Below, one piece after another: positions 25,676 through 34,155 of a stretch of DNA of 64,000 nt. The stretch comes from Chloroflexota bacterium. Its GTDB lineage: Bacteria; Chloroflexota; Anaerolineae; Anaerolineales; Villigracilaceae. Location of the stretch: contig JAKAKJ010000006.1 of NCBI GenBank assembly GCA_021824575.1, positions 1-64,000 on the forward strand, read 5' to 3'. The translations under genes and the position numbers were made by a program. Each line of letters starts with the position of its first letter. The first letter of the stretch is position 1. The notes beneath the pieces are model-generated. The model was not told where the DNA came from and did no database searches. It worked only from the letters and a program-made list of their open reading frames with translations.

Positions 25676-26680
25676 TCAACCTGCAAATTGATCGGCGAAA
25701 TGGCACGCCGCAAAGTGACCTGGTTTCACCTCGCGAAACTCAGGCACTTGCTCAGCGCAAATGGGCTTTGCAATCGGACAGCGCGTGCGGAAGCGGCAGC
25801 CTGAGGGTGGATTTACCGGAGAGGGCACATCGCCTTCCAATATGATCCGCCGCCGCTTGGCCTCCACCATCGGGTCCGGAACAGGAACCGCAGATAGCAG
25901 CGCTTGCGTATAAGGGTGGAGCGGCATGTTGTACAACTCAATCCGATCCGCGATCTCAACAATGATGCCAAGATACATCACCGCCACGCGGTCACTGATA
26001 TGGTGCACCATTGAAAGATCGTGAGCAATGAATAAATACGTCAGGCCAAACTGCTTTTGCAAATCTTCCAGCAGATTGACAACCTGCGCCTGAATCGAAA
26101 CGTCGAGGGATGAGATCGGTTCGTCGCATACGATCAGGGAAGGCTGCAGTGCCAAAGCGCGCGCGATGCCGATGCGCTGGCGCTGGCCTCCGGAAAATTC
26201 ATGAGGGTAACGCGTGGCATATGCAGGATTCAATTTGACGACATCGAGCAGATAACCAACCCGTTCGCGCACCTCTCTGGTATTGGCCGCGTTATGGACG
26301 ATCAACGGCTCACCGATAATCTCGCCCACGGTCATGCGCGGATTGAGGCTGGCGTATGGGTCCTGAAAGATGATCTGCAATTTGCGGCGCATCTTTCGCA
26401 TCTCTTCCTTCTTGAGCTTTACCAAATTAACATCTTCAAAGAAGACATCGCCCGATGTGGGTTTATAAAGCTGCAGAACTGTCCGGCCGGTGGTGGTCTT
26501 GCCGCAGCCAGACTCACCCACGAGGCCCAATGTTTCGCCGCGATTGACCGAAAAACTGACGCCATCCACCGCATGTATGGCGCCTACTTGACGGCGTATC
26601 ACGCCGCGATAAATTGGGAAATGCATCTTGAGATTTTCAACCCGCAAGATGACTTCCTGGTTATTGCTATTGTCGCTCAT
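25676..26680 (-). CDS. dppF: Oligopeptide ABC transporter ATPase, DppF/OppF type (upstream operon)
   Basis: 334 residues from ATG 26680, overlapping the dppD stop by 4 bp. [18 protein letters not shown] at the start, Walker [10 protein letters not shown], signature [15 protein letters not shown], Walker [13 protein letters not shown], and the C-terminal [15 protein letters not shown] cluster. It is paralogous to 18052-19047 and was probably produced by the same operon duplication. Confidence 0.94.
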   Translation of the reverse strand: MSDNSNNQEVILRVENLKMHFPIYRGVIRRQVGAIHAVDGVSFSVNRGETLGLVGESGCGKTTTGRTVLQLYKPTSGDVFFEDVNLVKLKKEEMRKMRRKLQIIFQDPYASLNPRMTVGEIIGEPLIVHNAANTREVRERVGYLLDVVKLNPAYATRYPHEFSGGQRQRIGIARALALQPSLIVCDEPISSLDVSIQAQVVNLLEDLQKQFGLTYLFIAHDLSMVHHISDRVAVMYLGIIVEIADRIELYNMPLHPYTQALLSAVPVPDPMVEAKRRRIILEGDVPSPVNPPSGCRFRTRCPIAKPICAEQVPEFREVKPGHFAACHFADQFAG

Positions 26681-27669
26681 GAGCGACTTCTCCCAGTTTG
26701 AGTATTGACCCAGCAGGCCACGCGGTGTTCGGGAGCCACCGGTTCGAGCATGGGATTTTCCTGCCAACAGCGTTCAACAACCCACTTGCAGCGCGGCGCA
26801 AATGGACATGAGGCTGGCCTCTCGTATAAAACCGGCGGTTGCCCCTCGATGGAAAACAGGCGCTTTCTTTCTTTTTCATCGACGCGCGGAAGGCTGCCAA
26901 GCAAGCCGATCGTGTAAGGATGCCGGGGATTGGCATAAAGCTCGCTAACCGGAGACTCCTCAATAATAAAACCGCCATACATGACGAGGACGCGCTGGGC
27001 CAGTCCGGCGACAATCCCCAGATCGTGCGTGATCCAGATAATCGCCATGCCCAATTCATCGCGCAGCCGTTTGACAAGATCCGTGATTTGCGCCTGGATG
27101 GTTACATCCAGAGCCGTGGTGGGTTCGTCTGCAATCAAAATCTGTGGCGAACATGCCAGCGCCATGGCGATCATCACACGCTGGCGCATACCGCCGGAAA
27201 ACTGATGGGGAAAATCGTTCAAGCGATCCTGTGCCTGGGGGATGCCCACCATCGAAAGCAATTCCGCTGCGCGCGCCCGCGCCTGACTCCGGCTCATGCC
27301 AACATGCAGCATGAGCGGTTCTTCCACCTGACGTCCAATGGTCAATACTGGATTAAGTGAAGTCATTGGATCTTGAAAGACCATGCTGATTTGCGCCCCA
27401 CGCACATGCCTGATCTCTTCATTTGACATCTGGAGCAAATCTTGTCCAAAGAACAGCACTTTCCCCGCTGCTATCTTGCCGGGTGGCACTGGGATCAGGC
27501 GCAAAATTGATAACATGGTTGCGCTCTTGCCACAGCCGCTCTCCCCAACCATCCCCAGTGTCTCTCCTTCTTTCAGATCGAACGATACTCCATTGACTGC
27601 GTGAACTACTCCTTCGGGCGTCTTGAAGATTGTTTCAAGCTCTTGCACATCAAGTAGAGATTCAGACAT
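26677..27669 (-). CDS. dppD: Oligopeptide ABC transporter ATPase, DppD/OppD type (upstream operon)
   Basis: 330 residues, same length as its paralogue at 19044-20036. Walker [11 protein letters not shown], signature [15 protein letters not shown], Walker [14 protein letters not shown]-terminal [14 protein letters not shown]. It is the first gene of the upstream peptide operon, with a TATAAT box about 60 bp before its start. The operon order is D-F-binding protein-B-C-cytochrome. Confidence 0.94.
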   Translation of the reverse strand: MSESLLDVQELETIFKTPEGVVHAVNGVSFDLKEGETLGMVGESGCGKSATMLSILRLIPVPPGKIAAGKVLFFGQDLLQMSNEEIRHVRGAQISMVFQDPMTSLNPVLTIGRQVEEPLMLHVGMSRSQARARAAELLSMVGIPQAQDRLNDFPHQFSGGMRQRVMIAMALACSPQILIADEPTTALDVTIQAQITDLVKRLRDELGMAIIWITHDLGIVAGLAQRVLVMYGGFIIEESPVSELYANPRHPYTIGLLGSLPRVDEKERKRLFSIEGQPPVLYERPASCPFAPRCKWVVERCWQENPMLEPVAPEHRVACWVNTQTGRSRS

Positions 27670-27726
27670 CTAATATCCTTTGTCGCCAGTAGAGATAAAC
27701 GCAATAAAGAAAATCTGGTTCAAAAG

Positions 27727-27732
27727 ATTATA
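27727..27732 (-). promoter_or_regulatory. -10 box of the upstream peptide ABC operon
   Basis: TATAAT on the minus strand, 57 bp before the dppD start. The -35 position (ATTCTC) is weak, which suggests activator dependence or a different upstream element. Confidence 0.5.
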
Positions 27733-27790
27733 CGACGGTTACCAGAGTGGAGAATCAGCTTTAATCGTTTCTTAATGTGACGGCTTATCG

Positions 27791-27819
27791 TTGACATTCC
27801 ATCTCCCCAAATGTAGAAT
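27791..27819 (+). promoter_or_regulatory. Promoter of mscL
   Basis: -35 TTGACA (27791-27796), 17-bp spacer, -10 TAGAAT (27814-27819). A leader of about 30 nt with GAGGAGAGG precedes the ATG at 27858. Confidence 0.7.
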
Positions 27820-27857
27820 GTCTTTACTACAAAACTTCAGCAAGAGGAGAGGAAGAC

Positions 27858-28259
27858 ATGCTACAGGATTTCAAGAAATTCATCATGCGCGGCAACGTTA
27901 TGGATCTGGCCGTGGCTGTAATTATCGGCGGCGCGTTCGGAAAAATTGTCAGTTCGTTGGTGAGCGACATCATCATGCCGCTGATCGGTTTGGTCATTGG
28001 CGGCATTGATTTCACCGGTTTGGCATTCATTGTCGGCAATGCAAAGGTGACCTACGGCAACTTCATCCAAAATATAGTTGATTTCCTCATCATTGCTATC
28101 GTAATCTTTCTGATGGTTCGCGGCATTTCCAGCCTGGAGAACATAAGAGCACGCCCTGCCCCAGCCGCCGCACCAACCACAAAAGAATGTCCATATTGTT
28201 TTTCAACCATCCCGATCAAAGCCACGCGCTGCCCAAACTGCACTTCAGAAATCAAGTAA
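27858..28259 (+). CDS. mscL: Large-conductance mechanosensitive channel with zinc-ribbon tail
   Basis: 133 residues. The N-terminal helix and TM1 (KKFIMRGNVMDLAVAVIIGGAFGKIVSSLVSDIIMP) are classic MscL, and TM2 is FLIIAIVIFLMVRGI. The pore-forming pentamer opens under membrane tension to release solutes in osmotic downshock. The periplasmic loop is short. Instead of the usual helical bundle end, the C-terminus has an Ala/Pro linker and a zinc-ribbon-like motif CPYC...CPNC (about residues 113-130). It has its own promoter and a following hairpin and is monocistronic. Confidence 0.95.
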   Translation: MLQDFKKFIMRGNVMDLAVAVIIGGAFGKIVSSLVSDIIMPLIGLVIGGIDFTGLAFIVGNAKVTYGNFIQNIVDFLIIAIVIFLMVRGISSLENIRARPAPAAAPTTKECPYCFSTIPIKATRCPNCTSEIK

Positions 28260-28282
28260 AAATCCAACGGAAACATTTCTTT

Positions 28283-28312
28283 CTCTGGCGAGGCCGTCAA
28301 GCCTCGCCAGAG
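28283..28312 (+). terminator. Terminator hairpin after mscL, next to the pcrA promoter
   Basis: A perfect 12-bp stem CTCTGGCGAGGC / GCCTCGCCAGAG around CGTCAA. It has no T-run, and its right arm ends 4 bp before the TATAAT of the next gene. Confidence 0.6.
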
Positions 28313-28316
28313 CGCG

Positions 28317-28322
28317 TATAAT
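28317..28322 (+). promoter_or_regulatory. -10 box of pcrA, leaderless geometry
   Basis: TATAAT ends 7 nt before ATG 28330, so the transcript should start at or within 1-2 nt of the start codon. There is no ribosome-binding site in between. Confidence 0.6.
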
Positions 28323-28329
28323 CACCGTT

Positions 28330-30501
28330 ATGGATTTTCTCGACAAGCTCAACCCTCAACAAAGAAACGCAATCACAGCCGGGAACGGACCCGTTTTAGT
28401 GCTGGCCGGTCCCGGATCCGGAAAGACGCGGGTGCTGACTCAACGCGTCGCATACTTGATCGCGAACGAAGGCGTCCGCCCATATCGCATCCTGGCTGTG
28501 ACCTTTACCAACAAAGCCGCGCGCGAGATGCAGTCGCGCGTCGAAAAATTGTTGGGCAGCGACGCGACTCAAGGCATGATGCTCGGAACGTTTCACTCGA
28601 TCTGTGCGCGTCTGCTGCGGCGCGAGTCGGAATTTCTTCCGCTCGAATCGAATTTCGTCATCTTCGACGCGGACGATCAGGAACGGATTGTCAAGACCAT
28701 CATCAAGGAATTCAATCTCAGCGATAAGTTGTATCGCGCTTCGAGTGTGCATGCCGCGATCTCGAATGCAAAAAATGAGCTTATCGGTGCGGACGATTTC
28801 CCAATTACCAATTACAAAGACGAAGTAGTCAAGCGTGTTTATGTTGAATACCAAAAGCGACTGATCGCCAGCAACGCGGTGGACTTCGACGATCTGCTGG
28901 TTTACACCGCACGTTTGCTGGAAGATAATCCCGCAGTGCGCGAAAAATACGCGCGGCGATTTGAGCATGTGTTGGTGGATGAATTTCAAGACACGAATTT
29001 GGCGCAATACACTTTATTGAAACACCTTGCATCCGCACATCACAACATTTTTGTGGTGGGCGATCCCGATCAGTCCGTCTTCCGCTGGCGCGGCGCAGAC
29101 TGGCGCAACGTGCAGCGTTTTGAGCAGGATAATCCCGACGCACAAGTTGTTTTGCTCGAACAGAATTATCGCTCGCGCCAAACCATTCTCGACGCAGCCA
29201 TGTCGGTCATTGACCGTGCACCGCATCGCCGCAAAAAGAATCTATTCAGCGATCGCGGCGCGGGGGAGAAGATTTATTTTTATGAAGCGCCCGACGATTA
29301 TGCCGAGGCTTCGTTCGTTGTGGACAGCATCGCGCAGCTTGTTGCCAGCGGCGAGTTCGAACCCGGCGATTGCGCCGTAATGTATCGGACGAACGCGCAG
29401 TCCCGCTTGTTGGAAGAAGCGTTTTTGCAGGCGCGTTTGCCATATCGTTTGGTCGGCGCACAGCGATTCTATGGACGCCGCGAAGTCAAAGACATCATCG
29501 CTTTTTTGCGGCTGGTTCATAATCCCGCCGACGAAATCAGCCTCGACCGCGTCATCAACGTTCCGCCGCGCGGCATCGGCGATAAAACATTGACCACGTT
29601 ACATCTGGTTGCGCGCCAAAACAATATTTCCGCCGGACTCGTTCTTCTTGATCTGGCGCGCGGTTCCGATTCGCCGTTTTGGACTTCGTTCACCGGGCGC
29701 GCTTCCATCCCTCTGGCTGATTTCGGCGCCTCGCTCGCCAATTGGAAAACAGCCGCGCCCGCTCTAACCGTTTCCGAACTTTTTGATCGCATCGTCAACG
29801 ATCTCAATTACAAAGCCTACATTGACGATGAATCCGAAGAAGGCGCGGATCGCTGGGAAAATGTTCAGGAATTGCGCCGCCTCGCGCTGGAATATTCCAC
29901 ACAAACACTGGATGAATTTCTCGAAAATATTGCGCTGGTCGCTGATCAAGATACGATCAAAGATAACGTCAACGCGCCGACGCTTCTCACCCTCCACGCC
30001 GCGAAAGGGCTTGAGTTTGGCGCTGTTTTCATCGTCGGCCTCGACGATGGTATTCTTCCGCACAGCCGTTCCTTCGACGAACCCGAAGCGATGGAAGAAG
30101 AGCGCCGCCTCTTTTACGTGGGCATCACGCGCACAAAAGATCGCTTGTATTTAGTCCGCGCCATTCAACGCGGCGGACGGGGCTACGCGGAAGAAACCTA
30201 TCCGTCACGTTATCTGGAAGATATACCTGATGAATTGTTGATCGGCAAATCGCGGACCGGACGCGGACTCAAAAGCCGCGCGCGCGAATCAGTCTGGGCC
30301 GCGTCTTCGCGGACATCACATCCGGCTCCCGTTATCGAAAGCAAATTCCGCGCCGGGACGCGCGTCAAGCATCCCGTCTGGGGCGACGGCATCGTGCTCG
30401 ACAGCAAGGTCCAGGACGATGATGAGATCGTGGATGTTGTATTTGAATCAGTTGGCATCAAAAGACTTGCCGTGAGTCTTGCAAACTTATCGGTGATTTA
30501 G
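28330..30501 (+). CDS. pcrA: UvrD/PcrA-type ATP-dependent DNA helicase
   Basis: 723 residues of a superfamily 1A helicase. Starts LNPQQRNAITAGNGPVLVLAG with Walker A GPGSGKT; motif Ia TFTNKAAREMQ; Walker B VDEFQDTN; motif III GDPDQSVFRWRGA; motif IV QNYRS; motif V LTLHAAKGLEF; motif VI EERRLFYVGITRTKD. The C-terminal end (KHPVWGDGIVLDSK to FESVGIKRLAV) is the Tudor-like RNA-polymerase-binding domain of PcrA. It unwinds DNA in nucleotide excision and mismatch repair and removes RecA or polymerase from DNA. The start ATG is placed by the TATAAT box 7 nt upstream. Confidence 0.95.
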   Translation: MDFLDKLNPQQRNAITAGNGPVLVLAGPGSGKTRVLTQRVAYLIANEGVRPYRILAVTFTNKAAREMQSRVEKLLGSDATQGMMLGTFHSICARLLRRESEFLPLESNFVIFDADDQERIVKTIIKEFNLSDKLYRASSVHAAISNAKNELIGADDFPITNYKDEVVKRVYVEYQKRLIASNAVDFDDLLVYTARLLEDNPAVREKYARRFEHVLVDEFQDTNLAQYTLLKHLASAHHNIFVVGDPDQSVFRWRGADWRNVQRFEQDNPDAQVVLLEQNYRSRQTILDAAMSVIDRAPHRRKKNLFSDRGAGEKIYFYEAPDDYAEASFVVDSIAQLVASGEFEPGDCAVMYRTNAQSRLLEEAFLQARLPYRLVGAQRFYGRREVKDIIAFLRLVHNPADEISLDRVINVPPRGIGDKTLTTLHLVARQNNISAGLVLLDLARGSDSPFWTSFTGRASIPLADFGASLANWKTAAPALTVSELFDRIVNDLNYKAYIDDESEEGADRWENVQELRRLALEYSTQTLDEFLENIALVADQDTIKDNVNAPTLLTLHAAKGLEFGAVFIVGLDDGILPHSRSFDEPEAMEEERRLFYVGITRTKDRLYLVRAIQRGGRGYAEETYPSRYLEDIPDELLIGKSRTGRGLKSRARESVWAASSRTSHPAPVIESKFRAGTRVKHPVWGDGIVLDSKVQDDDEIVDVVFESVGIKRLAVSLANLSVI

Positions 30502-30512
30502 TCTTTGCTCTA

Positions 30513-30530
30513 GCCGCCGTCCTCGGCGGC
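30513..30530. repeat. Left REP hairpin flanking the transposase gene
   Basis: GCCGCC-GTCCTC-GGCGGC: 6-bp stem, loop GTCCTC. Its counterpart at 31093-31114 has loop GAGGAC, the reverse complement, so the pair is inverted about the gene. Confidence 0.7.
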
Positions 30531-30543
30531 ATCTGTAACCAAT

Positions 30544-31122
30544 ATGACCTTTTCCTCTTTTCATGACCCATCTCACTTATATTTCGTGACTGCTTCCGTC
30601 GTGGAATGGAAGCACCTGTTCATTACACCTGAATATATAAACATTCCCTTGAATTCATTATCATGGCTGCAACAACAGAATCGGATTTTGTTATTTGCTT
30701 TTGTGATAATGCCTTCGCATCTTCATGTAATCCTAAAACCTGAAGACAGCACAATTGGAGAAATCGTTCAACAATTTGGTTCTTTTACAGCACACAAAAT
30801 CCTGGAGAAACTACAAAGACAAAATCAAACAGATTTGCTGAATCTATTTCGCGAGAAGAAGCGCGACCAAAGGCATGAACACAGTATCTGGCAGGATATT
30901 CAGGCAAAGAACATTTATTCAATGGATTTTTTGAAACAGAAAATGGAATACATCCATCAGAATCCAATAGTAAAGGATTGGAAACTTGCAAAAGACCGGG
31001 CGGATTATTTATATTCCAGTGCAGGGTTTTATGATTATGGCAGGAAACCCATCATTGAAGTCACGGATATAAATGAATGGCTGACATTTAATCCTTCGCC
31101 GAGGACGGCGAAGGAAGCGTAG
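30544..31122 (+). CDS. REP-associated tyrosine transposase (RAYT, Y1 type)
   Basis: 192 residues. The Y1 transposase HUH metal motif is seen as MPSHLHVIL (about residues 58-66), and the probable catalytic Tyr lies in KMEYIHQNPIVKDW (about 137-150). The conserved end DYLYSSAGFY is typical of the family. RAYTs are single-copy relatives of IS200/IS605 transposases thought to move REP hairpins. Inverted REP hairpins lie 14 bp upstream and across its last codons (SPRTAKEA), so the C-terminus is itself REP-encoded. It is inserted between pcrA and an aldo/keto reductase gene. The catalytic residues appear intact. Confidence 0.88.
   Translation: MTFSSFHDPSHLYFVTASVVEWKHLFITPEYINIPLNSLSWLQQQNRILLFAFVIMPSHLHVILKPEDSTIGEIVQQFGSFTAHKILEKLQRQNQTDLLNLFREKKRDQRHEHSIWQDIQAKNIYSMDFLKQKMEYIHQNPIVKDWKLAKDRADYLYSSAGFYDYGRKPIIEVTDINEWLTFNPSPRTAKEA
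31093..31114. repeat. Right REP hairpin overlapping the 3' end of the transposase gene
   Basis: CCTTCGCC-GAGGAC-GGCGAAGG: 8-bp stem around GAGGAC, inverted relative to 30513-30530. Confidence 0.7.
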
Positions 31123-31145
31123 TTTATTAACAAGGAGAGAGAATA

Positions 31146-32129
31146 ATGGAATACGTAAAATTTGGGAATACCGGCATGAAAGTCTCGCGCCTGTGTCTCG
31201 GCATGATGACGTACGGAAACAAAAAATGGCGTGAGTGGGTATTGACGGAAGACGAAGCCAAGCCATTCGTCAAGCGCGCGCTCGATGCCGGGATCAACTT
31301 CTTCGACACCGCGGACGTTTACTCGTTCGGAGGAAGCGAAGAAGTGCTCGGCAATTCGTTGAAAGCCTTCGGCGTCAAACGCGAGACGGTTGTCGTCGCA
31401 ACGAAAGTCTTCCAAAACATGAGCGATGACATCAACGACCGCGGACTTTCCCGCAAGCACATCATGGATTCGATTGACAAATCTTTGAAGCGTCTCAAGA
31501 TGGATTACGTGGACCTTTATCAAATCCATCGCTGGGATTCCAGCACGCCCATCGAAGAAACGATGGAAGCGTTGCACGATGTTGTTAAATCAGGCAAAGC
31601 GCGTTACATCGGCGCATCGTCCATGTTTGCCTGGCAATTTTCCAAGGCGCAATACACCGCGATGATGCACGGCTGGACGCGTTTCTCCTCGATGCAGAAT
31701 CACTACAACCTTATTTATCGAGAAGAAGAGCGCGAGATGATCCCGTGCATTCGCGATCAAGGTGTGGCAATGATTCCGTGGAGTCCGCAAGCGCGCGGGT
31801 TTTTCGCGGGCAACCGTCAACGCGGCGGAGGCGGCGAAACGACGCGCGCAAAGACCGATCCGTTCGCCAATGAACTTTACTTTCTCGATGAGGATTTCAC
31901 GATTGCCGAACGCGCCAACGAAGTGGCAAAACAACGCGGCGTCAGCGGATCACAAATCGCGCTGGCATGGGTTTTGAGCAAACCATACGTCACCGCGCCG
32001 ATCATCGGCGCAAGCAAAATGTATCAGCTCGATGAAGCGATTGCCGCGCTCGACGTCAAACTTTCTGATGATGAAATCAAGCGGCTCGAAGAACTTTATA
32101 AGCCGCATATTATCCGCGGTCATAGTTAA
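31146..32129 (+). CDS. Aldo/keto reductase
   Basis: 327 residues of an AKR TIM barrel. The catalytic tetrad is visible: Asp and Tyr in [18 protein letters not shown], Lys in VVVATKVF, His in [10 protein letters not shown]. The NADPH site at the end is [16 protein letters not shown]. The family reduces aldehydes and ketones with NADPH; this sequence resembles the general-purpose subgroup (YajO/Tas-like), and no substrate can be named. AAGGAGAGAG precedes the ATG. The next gene, a methyltransferase, starts 26 bp after the stop, so the two may be co-transcribed. Confidence 0.9.
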   Translation: MEYVKFGNTGMKVSRLCLGMMTYGNKKWREWVLTEDEAKPFVKRALDAGINFFDTADVYSFGGSEEVLGNSLKAFGVKRETVVVATKVFQNMSDDINDRGLSRKHIMDSIDKSLKRLKMDYVDLYQIHRWDSSTPIEETMEALHDVVKSGKARYIGASSMFAWQFSKAQYTAMMHGWTRFSSMQNHYNLIYREEEREMIPCIRDQGVAMIPWSPQARGFFAGNRQRGGGGETTRAKTDPFANELYFLDEDFTIAERANEVAKQRGVSGSQIALAWVLSKPYVTAPIIGASKMYQLDEAIAALDVKLSDDEIKRLEELYKPHIIRGHS

Positions 32130-32155
32130 TCCCAGAGTTGATTTTCAGGAGAACA

Positions 32156-32746
32156 ATGTTCCATAACATCCCTGATGCAATGCTCAAACGTATGCAAGAA
32201 ATGGAGCGTCTGGATGTTGCCGACCGAACTGACGGAACGCCGATCACAAAACGCCTGCGTCAGATTCCCCCTGAGACGGGCAAATTCCTTGCGTTGTTGT
32301 GCGCCAGCGCGCCAAAGGGAAATGTGATCGAGATCGGAACCAGCGGCGGATATTCCAGCATGTGGCTTTCACTCGCCTGCCGCGTCCGCGGAGACAAACT
32401 GACCACATTTGAGATTCTTCCCAACAAGGTTGAGCTTGCAGCGAAAACTTTCCGCATGGTCGGCATCGAGAACACCATAAATCTGATGCACGGCGACGCC
32501 CGCCAATTGCTGGATCAATACTGCCAAATCGCATTTTGCTTTCTGGACGCCGAGAAAGATATTTACACCGACTGCTACGAAAAAGTTATCCCCAATTTGG
32601 TCACTGGCGGATTGCTGGCTGCGGACAATGTCTTGAGTCATCAAGATGATCTGGCGTCATTTGTGGAACACGCAGAAGCCGATCCGCGCGTCGACGCGCT
32701 GACCGTGCCGATTGGCAAAGGAGTGCTTCTTTGTCGAAAGATTTGA
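32156..32746 (+). CDS. SAM-dependent O-methyltransferase, CCoAOMT-like
   Basis: 196 residues from ATG 32156, chosen because CAGGAGA lies 4 nt upstream; six further in-frame codons upstream are rejected. Motif [19 protein letters not shown] binds S-adenosylmethionine. ARQLLDQY and [32 protein letters not shown] match family 3 O-methyltransferases, where the Asp and Asn bind a divalent cation next to a catechol-type substrate. The substrate is not evident from context. Confidence 0.85.
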   Translation: MFHNIPDAMLKRMQEMERLDVADRTDGTPITKRLRQIPPETGKFLALLCASAPKGNVIEIGTSGGYSSMWLSLACRVRGDKLTTFEILPNKVELAAKTFRMVGIENTINLMHGDARQLLDQYCQIAFCFLDAEKDIYTDCYEKVIPNLVTGGLLAADNVLSHQDDLASFVEHAEADPRVDALTVPIGKGVLLCRKI

Positions 32747-32795
32747 CAAGTTTGACGTAAAATAGAGCTGCAATAATTTCACCAGGGAGAATGCC

Positions 32796-33851
32796 TTGTC
32801 TGAAACTTTGAAGATTGTCATTCCGATGGCGGGCTGGGGAACGCGTATGCGCCCGCACACATGGAGCAAGCCGAAGCCGCTGGTCGGCGTGGCAGGCAGG
32901 ACCGCGTTGGATTATTGCCTCGACATGTTCCGATCCGTTCCAAATCCGCAGAAAACAGAATACGTTTTCATCGTCGGCCCATATCTCGGCGAGACTCAAA
33001 TCCCGCCGTTCATCGAAGAACATTACCCGGATATCAAAGCACATTACGTTGTGCAGGGTGAGATGAAGGGGCAATCTCACGCGTTATATTTGGCGCGTCA
33101 ATATTTGACTGGTCCGATGATTATGAGCTTCTCCGACACGTTGATCGAAACCGACTTTTCATTTTTGGAACGCGAAAAGAGCGACGGCATTGCATGGGTC
33201 AAGGAAATTCCTGACCCGCGCAGATTTGGCGTTGCGGAAATTAACAAGGAAGGCTGGGTTACGCGTCTGATCGAGAAGCCGCAAGACATGGAAAACAATC
33301 TGGCGGTTGTTGGATGTTATTATTTCAAAAACGGCGAGGATTTGATCAGCGCCATCGAAGAGCAGATGGAACGCAATGTTCAATTAAAGAACGAATTCTT
33401 TTTGGTGGACGCCATCAATATCATGCTCGAACGCCACGCCGTGATGCGCGTCCAGAAAATCGAAACCTGGCTCGACACCGGCACGATTGACGCGACGCTG
33501 GAGACCAACCGGTATTTGTTAGAAGGTTGGAAAGTTAAAAAGTTTGCAGGTTCAAAACCTTCAAACCTGCACACCTTCCAACAGGCAGGTGTTAAGATCA
33601 ATGAACCTGTCTTCATTCATGAGACCGCTCAGATCGCCGAATCAACCATCGGCCCATATGCGTCCATCGGCGCGGGTTGCAAGATTTCGGGAAGTCACAT
33701 CGAAGACAGCATCGTCGAGGCGGGTTGTGAGATCAAGGACGCAGCGTTGAAAAGCTCATTAATCGGCAGGCAGGCCCATGTCGAGGGAAGATACGGCAAA
33801 GAATTCATGAAATTGAATGTCGGAGATAATAGTTCTGTCACCCTAGGGTAG
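32796..33851 (+). CDS. Sugar-phosphate nucleotidyltransferase with beta-helix tail and repeat-derived insert
   Basis: 351 residues from a TTG start at 32796 (AGGGAGA ends 5 nt upstream; the nearby ATG at 32791 is out of frame). The nucleotidyltransferase signature is IPMAGWGTRMRPHTWSKPKPLV. The C-terminal part (from PVFIHETAQIAE) is a short left-handed beta helix. The family couples NTP to sugar-1-phosphates (glucose-1-phosphate thymidylyl- or mannose-1-phosphate guanylyltransferase type); the exact sugar is unclear. Residues 243-263 (EGWKVKKFAGSKPSNLHTFQQ) are encoded by a nine-unit 7-bp repeat, placed exactly between catalytic domain and beta helix, where relatives have a short linker. A strong terminator follows. 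Confidence 0.85.
   Translation: MSETLKIVIPMAGWGTRMRPHTWSKPKPLVGVAGRTALDYCLDMFRSVPNPQKTEYVFIVGPYLGETQIPPFIEEHYPDIKAHYVVQGEMKGQSHALYLARQYLTGPMIMSFSDTLIETDFSFLEREKSDGIAWVKEIPDPRRFGVAEINKEGWVTRLIEKPQDMENNLAVVGCYYFKNGEDLISAIEEQMERNVQLKNEFFLVDAINIMLERHAVMRVQKIETWLDTGTIDATLETNRYLLEGWKVKKFAGSKPSNLHTFQQAGVKINEPVFIHETAQIAESTIGPYASIGAGCKISGSHIEDSIVEAGCEIKDAALKSSLIGRQAHVEGRYGKEFMKLNVGDNSSVTLG
33522..33584. repeat. Nine-unit 7-bp-periodic repeat, in frame inside a gene
   Basis: Units GAAGGTT GGAAAGT, TAAAAAG TTTGCAG, GTTCAAA ACCTTCA, AACCTGC ACACCTT, CCAACAG. The first and last thirds are inverted relative to each other. 63 bp = 21 codons. It shares words (GGAAAGT, ACCTTCA) with the array at 47813-47868. 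Confidence 0.7.
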
Positions 33852-33875
33852 TGAATTTTTCACTACCCTTTTTTT
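33846..33875 (+). terminator. Rho-independent terminator of the nucleotidyltransferase gene
   Basis: Stem GGGTAGTGAA / TTCACTACCC with loop TTT, followed by seven T. Confidence 0.9.
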
Positions 33876-33900
33876 GTCGAAAACGCTAGAATAGTCAGCG

Positions 33901-34110
33901 ATGGAAATTGTCGAGTGCCGTTCAGATTCGGAATACGCAGAGCGTCCGCTGGCGCTGACCTGGCAGGGATGCCGGCTCGAAATCGCCGAAATCGTCGGGC
34001 GCTGGCGCGGGCCAAACGAAAAAGGCTTTCGCGTCAAGACGGCTGACGGCCAGGCATTTGAATTAACGTATCGGGAAATCCCCGATGAATGGCAAGTGCA
34101 GCCAATTTAA
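33901..34110 (+). CDS. Small conserved-looking protein of unknown function
   Basis: 69 residues, acidic/basic mix without signal or membrane segment: MEIVECRSDSEYAERPLAL, TWQGCRLEIAEIVGRWRG, then KGFRVKTADGQAFELTYRE and DEWQVQPI. The alternating hydrophobic pattern suggests a small all-beta fold. Similar short proteins with Y-A-E-R-P and W-x(7-9)-I are, from memory, common in Chloroflexota and actinobacteria as uncharacterised families. TAGAAT (33887-33892) ends 8 nt before the ATG, so it is likely a leaderless monocistronic gene. It lies between a terminator and the aminotransferase gene. Confidence 0.65.
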   Translation: MEIVECRSDSEYAERPLALTWQGCRLEIAEIVGRWRGPNEKGFRVKTADGQAFELTYREIPDEWQVQPI

Positions 34111-34155
34111 CAGTCATTGCGTTCGCTCGCGGTGACAAAAACAAACGGAGGCTAA

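Noticed and set aside
33522-33584. Periodic repeats considered as CRISPR
   Set aside because: The units are 7 bp, vary from block to block and have no spacers; no repeat-spacer array or cas gene was found in the window.
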